From positions 5,959,501-6,023,500 of the forward strand of contig NC_090711.1 in the NCBI RefSeq assembly GCF_040954835.1: a stretch of DNA of 64,000 nt. Reading direction: 5' to 3'. The first letter of the stretch is position 1; every line of letters begins with the position of its first letter. The notes under the pieces were generated by a model. The model was given only the letters and a program-made list of their open reading frames with translations. It did no database searches and was not told the origin of the DNA. Shown piece after piece: positions 59,601 to 64,000 of the stretch. The DNA comes from Lepisosteus oculatus. Lineage: Eukaryota; Chordata; Actinopteri; Semionotiformes; Lepisosteidae. The position numbers and the translations under genes were made by a program.

Positions 59601-60309
59601 AACTGATGTTATGTTAAGACAGATCACAAATTTTCCCTGGAAAAAAAAATAGCAGGACAGCAGAACAACATTCTGTATACGACATAATGTATGGCAAAAA
59701 GTTTCTGCTTCACAAATGGTAAATATACTTTTGATTGTGCTGCAGATTCTAGTATTTTAACAATAAATTAATCATATATTTGCACATGGCCCCTTTGATG
59801 TACAGTATCAGAGGAAACAACTATTGTAAACTTTTAAAATTAAGCATTTGGGGGAACAATATGTTTTTAAGAGTATATATATTCTTTCAAAATCATCCTT
59901 CCATCATGTATAATAAAATCTCCTATTATTTCAATAGACTATTATTTCAATATAGTTATATAACCTATTCAAGAATTCCAGGTAGAATGAGGGGAATAGT
60001 TCTATTTATTATCTGCTTGAAACGCTTCTGTATTCTTTAAGAGAGCAGGAGTTACTGTGCAATTATAAACTTCGGCAGAAGCTGGAAAAAAACATTAATA
60101 TTCTGTTATATTATCAGATTTAATTAAATGTTCTTTCATTTGATCATATTTTCCAAGTACCCTGTTCTTGCTACAAAATGTCACAAACAGCAAAGCTAGT
60201 GAATCAGACTGGTTAGCAAGGAGGAAAATTGCCTTGATTTTGTAATATAATTTTGCTCAAAGAAGTAGTTGGCTATTTCCTTAGACAAACGAGGAGAAAA
60301 TATTGCACT

Positions 60310-60350
60310 GCAGCGAACGGTTTTGAAAGGCATCCTGCCATCATCAGAGA
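60310..60350 (-). repeat. Dispersed repeat tail, third relative of the 12.8-kb family
   Basis: The + strand reads GCGAACGGTTTTGAAAGGCA then TCCTGCCATCATCAG, close to the plan 'AACGTTTCGG...GCCTTCATCAG' in reverse orientation. Short and decayed, so the call is tentative. Confidence 0.3.
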
Positions 60351-60841
60351 AATAAGAATTTGTTACTCTTATTGTTCAGCTGCCACTATAAGACAAAAAA
60401 ATAACACACAGTAAAGACATTTTGACTTTTTGTTTGCTTTTAAAGTTCTGCCTTTAAGAATACGATGGACAAAATCTGGCTTTAAAGTACCTAAAAATAC
60501 AAGAGCAGTAAATTAACTGACCATGCTAATTAAATAGCTTATACTATAGATCTTTTTAAAGCACAACATAACCCTACGTACATGTTGAGATAACACTACT
60601 CAAAATTGATTGAAATAGTAGTTTGTTTAAAAAAGAATATTTATATAAAAGGGTTTTCACCTTTGGTTACAGGTGTAAATCTCCCTTTTGTTAAGAGCCT
60701 AAGAATTAAAATGAGGTCTGAATACAGAATGAAAAAGTACTATATACCAGTATATACCAGCACACACATATACTGTATATATTTATATATAAGGTTAAAA
60801 AAACACATGGTAAATTAATATTAAATAGCGAAACAAAGTAG

Positions 60842-60847
60842 TTTATT
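60842..60847 (-). terminator. znf512b: Candidate proximal polyadenylation signal of ZNF512B
   Basis: TTTATT on the + strand (AATAAA on the minus strand) about 100 nt past the stop codon. Sequence evidence only. Confidence 0.4.
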
Positions 60848-60943
60848 TGTTATCTTTACTGTCTGGTTTCTAAAGTATTCCTTCATATCTAGAGTGAAAC
60901 GCAACTGCTTGCGATTTTCTTGAAATCATCTTCCGTGCACAGT

Positions 60944-63513
60944 TCACTCAGGTGGCATCTTTCTGGGTTTCCCTCTTTTCTTTACAGGTGTCTTTGTTTC
61001 CCTGTGTGGGCCTGGGAGGCTTCTGTTTGCAGAAGAAGTGCTCTCTGGGGAGTCTGCATTGCTAGTCTTTGACTGAGACCTCTCCGAGTCCTTCTGTGAC
61101 ATTTCAGGCAATCTCTCTTTGGGCTTTCGTCCTCTCCTCTTTCCAGTTGTGCTGTTCTTTAAGTCTTTCTTTAAGCCATTATGTTGGTCTTTCCTCTTGC
61201 TGTGTGGCGTTACCTGGTTGGCCGCCCGGAACCAGTTCTGCATTGAGAAAAGAAGTAAAAAAACACTCAGAAAAAAAATAAAGATAAAATATAAAAATGG
61301 CTGATTATTACCCCAGTGAACCTGAACAAACCTGAACAAATAGTAAACTCTGCTCTTTAAGATTTACAGTTTTTCACAAAACCATAATGGAGATGTTTCA
61401 CAGCATCTTAGATCCAGTTCTTGTGAGCTGAATTTCTATGAACCAGCTATGGGATTACATCACAAAGTTCACGTTATTATCTGACTGAGACTTTTTATTA
61501 AGCAGTTTATTATCTAAATCCTTAAATACTCTCTGTCCATATTTTCCTATGACACCATGGTGTCAAGGAAGTGAAAGCAAATTTAGATCTGTCTGTTATA
61601 CATTGAGCCTACCTGAGAATGAGTTTTAATGATGTGGTATTTTACTCCACTTTCCGAGCTGAACTCTTTCTGGCACAGCAAGCATCGATACTTTCCAACG
61701 GCACCACCTCCCTGAAGAACACAAATAGACTGTTTCTCCTATGGTACAAGTGTAAGTACAAAAAGCTGACAATTCTGCCTTCCCTTTCACTGGTAAGTTT
61801 TGAATATACAAGGAAAGAATACATCTCTGTACACGTTTACATGAGTATGTCTAAATAAATATATCAATTACCATCACAACAAGCACATAAAATACTCATA
61901 ATTACGTGAGATTACATTATTATTTCCATGTACTGTTCAAGGTAATCCATTAAGTTAAATTACTTATAAGAGTCAATCTATGCCTTTGTCATCATAGTTT
62001 GTTTAAATATGATGTTTCAAATACTATAAAAGTGTTGAGAGTTAATGGCAAACTGAAAGACAAATGATGACAATTGTATATTTTTACATTTATCTTTGAA
62101 AAGTACATACCTTATTACAGTTTGCTAAGTGGGCTTTAAGTCCTGAAACGCTTGAGTAGATAGCTTCACAGCCCTGCACACATATTATAAAGTAACAACA
62201 GTTACAGTCCTTGAACCATAAAAAACACCCTTCTAGTTTCTGTAAATATTAAGGAAGCAGTTTATCCCAGTGTTTCAAATGGTGGAATTTCCATGTGTGT
62301 TTCTGTACATGAGAAGCAGTAATGTGCATATATTCCTGAAAAAGCAGTTCTAGAAAACCAGGTTTGTGAAAAAGAGTAATAACATCAATTCCATTCATTA
62401 TTCATGATAATGACATCGAATACACAAGGATATTCACTTATAATTTCACATGGAAAGGTACATTTCTCATTAAAAAGCAAACTTAAATGATCTTGTTCTA
62501 TGACAGCCTCTGGATTATGTACTGTATGTAAGGTCTCAGATCTCAAATGTCCTTCATCTCCATCTGTTTAAGTACATCTCTGTTCCATAAAGGTCACAGA
62601 AGTACCTAGCGGATGCATCATTCACTCATAATGATACACGCAGCCCTACCAATTACACTTCAATGGCAATTTGGGTACATGTAATAAAACAATTTTTAAA
62701 TGACCAGGCATCACAAATCACATCTGTCTTACATGGGGTTAACCCTTCCCTTTGAAGAGCTTTGCTCACACAGGGTGTCACACGTTGCACCGAGAATAAT
62801 CAAATTTTCTGGTGAGCATGTTGTTTGTTCATGGAAACCTGACTTTGATTTGGCTTGAGCTAAACGCCTCAAGAAAAATTCTAACACATGGAAACAACCC
62901 CATAGTCTCATCACTGAAGAGCTACTGTACATTACATTCAAGAAGTATGGAACCTAATTCCTTTTTCTCCCTTTTTCCCCAAGGGGTACTAAAAATGTTC
63001 AATGTGTGCATTAAATGCATTAACAGGAAAATATGCCTAAAGAAAATATCACCAGCCCAGAAGCACACTCTACACAGCCACAATCCATGCATCCATTATC
63101 TCTGTGTGAACTGAGCCATGTACCCAACAGCTGTGAGGCAGCAATGGTAAAATATTTTACAGTAATGTGTTTCCAGCTGTGTACCTTGGTTACACTGGGC
63201 TATTAAAGAGTATGCAGTGGCAAGAAGACTATTTTGGGGGTGGTTAATTAACAAAGGAACTATTATTACAAGCAAAAACAACACTTGAGAGAGAAACAGA
63301 AAACAATCAGCCTTTTGTACAAACTGAACAAAAGGAAACAATGGTAGTGAACACTAACCAAATCTCTCATGATTTCTAAACTACACAAGCCTTGTAGATG
63401 TTATGACTTACATTGCTGGGGCAGCAAATGAATCCTTTCTCTTTGACTTCATTCTTCCAGCTTTCAAGCATCTTGGGGTTAAACTTTGGAAGCCCTGGGC
63501 GAGTATAGTTGAG
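60944..63513 (-). CDS. znf512b: Zinc finger protein 512B, 3' portion (gene runs off the window)
   Basis: Nuclear C2H2 zinc-finger protein. The last four coding exons are visible: 63513-63412, 62173-62111, 61711-61613, 61237-60944, all GT/AG, all phase 0, together 185 residues and a stop. A finger split over the first two exons reads [20 protein letters not shown] then AHLANC. The third exon carries a complete finger, [20 protein letters not shown] then TH (C-x2-C-x12-H-x4-H). The last exon starts [11 protein letters not shown] and ends in a basic tail ([26 protein letters not shown]) with AT-hook-like GRKP. ZNF512B rather than ZNF512 is chosen because UCKL1 is next to it, as in human 20q13.33. 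The 5' part lies beyond 64000. Confidence 0.85.
62866..62937 (+). repeat. Local duplication, copy 1 (ZNF512B intron)
   Basis: GCCTCAAGAAAAATTCTAAC, ACATGGAAACAACCCCATAG, TCTCATCACTGAAGAGCTAC, TGTAC. Copy 2 begins at 63832 in the same direction in the next upstream intron. Clear by eye over about 70 bp. Confidence 0.8.
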
Positions 63514-63831
63514 CTGAAACAAGAAAAGTGATTTATCCACTTATACTAACAGTTACTGTACCTTGTGCAAGTTTGGTTTCTAAAAAAACACTGAATATGC
63601 CAGAAAGGTTAAAATACAAATAACCAACAACAGAGAGAACGGCTTTAAACATAATTAATAAATAAAATTGAGAGACTTTCAACAAAGCAGTTGCTGCCAA
63701 CAAAATCGACAATACTAAACTATTATGTGAAAGTCAAATGGCACACTTAAAGATAAAGACTGATTTGGAATTTGGTACCAAGTTTATGCTGTGGATGTGG
63801 TTAACAAGAATTCCCCGTTTTAGAGTAATAT

Positions 63832-63923
63832 GCCTCAAATAAAATTCTAACACACATGGAAACAACCCCACAGACTACTGTTTGTAGGTATTACAGCCTC
63901 ATCAGTGAAGAGCTACTGTACAC
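63832..63923 (+). repeat. Local duplication, copy 2 (ZNF512B intron)
   Basis: Matches copy 1 with few changes but has about 20 extra bases in the middle (around ACTGTTTGTAGGTATTACAG). It may be two members of a dispersed family or a real local duplication spaced 0.97 kb apart. Confidence 0.8.
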
Positions 63924-64000
63924 ATAATAAGCATTAAAACTAGTAAAATGCTGTTGATTTTCTACTTTATTTCCCATGCTTTCCTATGTATCTATGTTTC

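Larger units (their letters stand above)
56750..60943. other. ZNF512B 3' UTR and gap to the UCKL1 promoter
   Basis: AT-rich, no gene recognised. Minus-strand AATAAA hexamers at 60842-60847 (about 100 nt past the ZNF512B stop) and near 56911-56932 set the limits of a possible 3' UTR from about 0.1 to 4 kb. A tandem near-duplicate of ACTATTATTTCAATA lies at about 59922-59953, and a weak relative of the 0.4-kb repeat (AAAGTGCTATACAA) at about 58825-58870. Confidence 0.45.

Overview
The window is vertebrate nuclear DNA: AT-rich, intron-rich, with large gaps and decayed transposon tails. It reads best as a non-teleost ray-finned fish such as a gar or bowfin. The gene order matches the human 20q13.33 block (DNAJC5, UCKL1, ZNF512B), but it still holds a MuRF-type TRIM gene and a second corticotropin-releasing hormone gene (CRH2). 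From memory of the literature, CRH2 was described in gar and several other vertebrates and is missing from teleosts and placental mammals. The species call is an inference. No species-diagnostic sequence was tested.

Layout. 1-2763: 5' flank or first intron of DNAJC5, with old repeats. 2764-7294 (+): the whole DNAJC5 coding region (cysteine string protein, 4 coding exons, 199 aa), then a long 3' untranslated stretch that may run to about 13.9 kb. 14476-23186 (+): a complete ten-exon MuRF-family RING/B-box E3 ligase of 551 aa, closest to TRIM55/MuRF2 in architecture. 24343-24798 (-): single-exon coding region of CRH2, with a 5' noncoding exon, TATA box and CRE-like site at 25.05-25.32 kb. About 25.3-38.0 kb: a gap without a recognised gene, holding two GC-richer blocks, a tRNA-like/SINE piece and a LINE tail. 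37991-56376 (-): UCKL1, 15 coding exons including a 17-nt microexon, 524 aa. 56.15-56.75 kb: its CpG-rich promoter, with two ZNF143-like motifs. 60944 to beyond 64000 (-): the last four coding exons of ZNF512B.

All exon joins were worked out by hand from GT/AG sites, reading-frame phase and family similarity. Each complete gene closes in frame from ATG to stop. The genes do not form one pathway: synaptic chaperone, muscle ubiquitin ligase, stress neuropeptide, pyrimidine-salvage-related protein and nuclear zinc-finger protein. Their shared interest is evolutionary. DNAJC5-MuRF-CRH2 here mirrors DNAJC5B-TRIM55-CRH on human 8q13, as expected for a paralogous block left by the early vertebrate genome duplications. 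I see no CRISPR array, operon or prokaryotic feature, and no wholly new system. The most unusual items are CRH2 with its odd predicted N-terminus, the MuRF paralogue with a short RING loop, and the unexplained GC-rich blocks at 27.2-28.3 kb.
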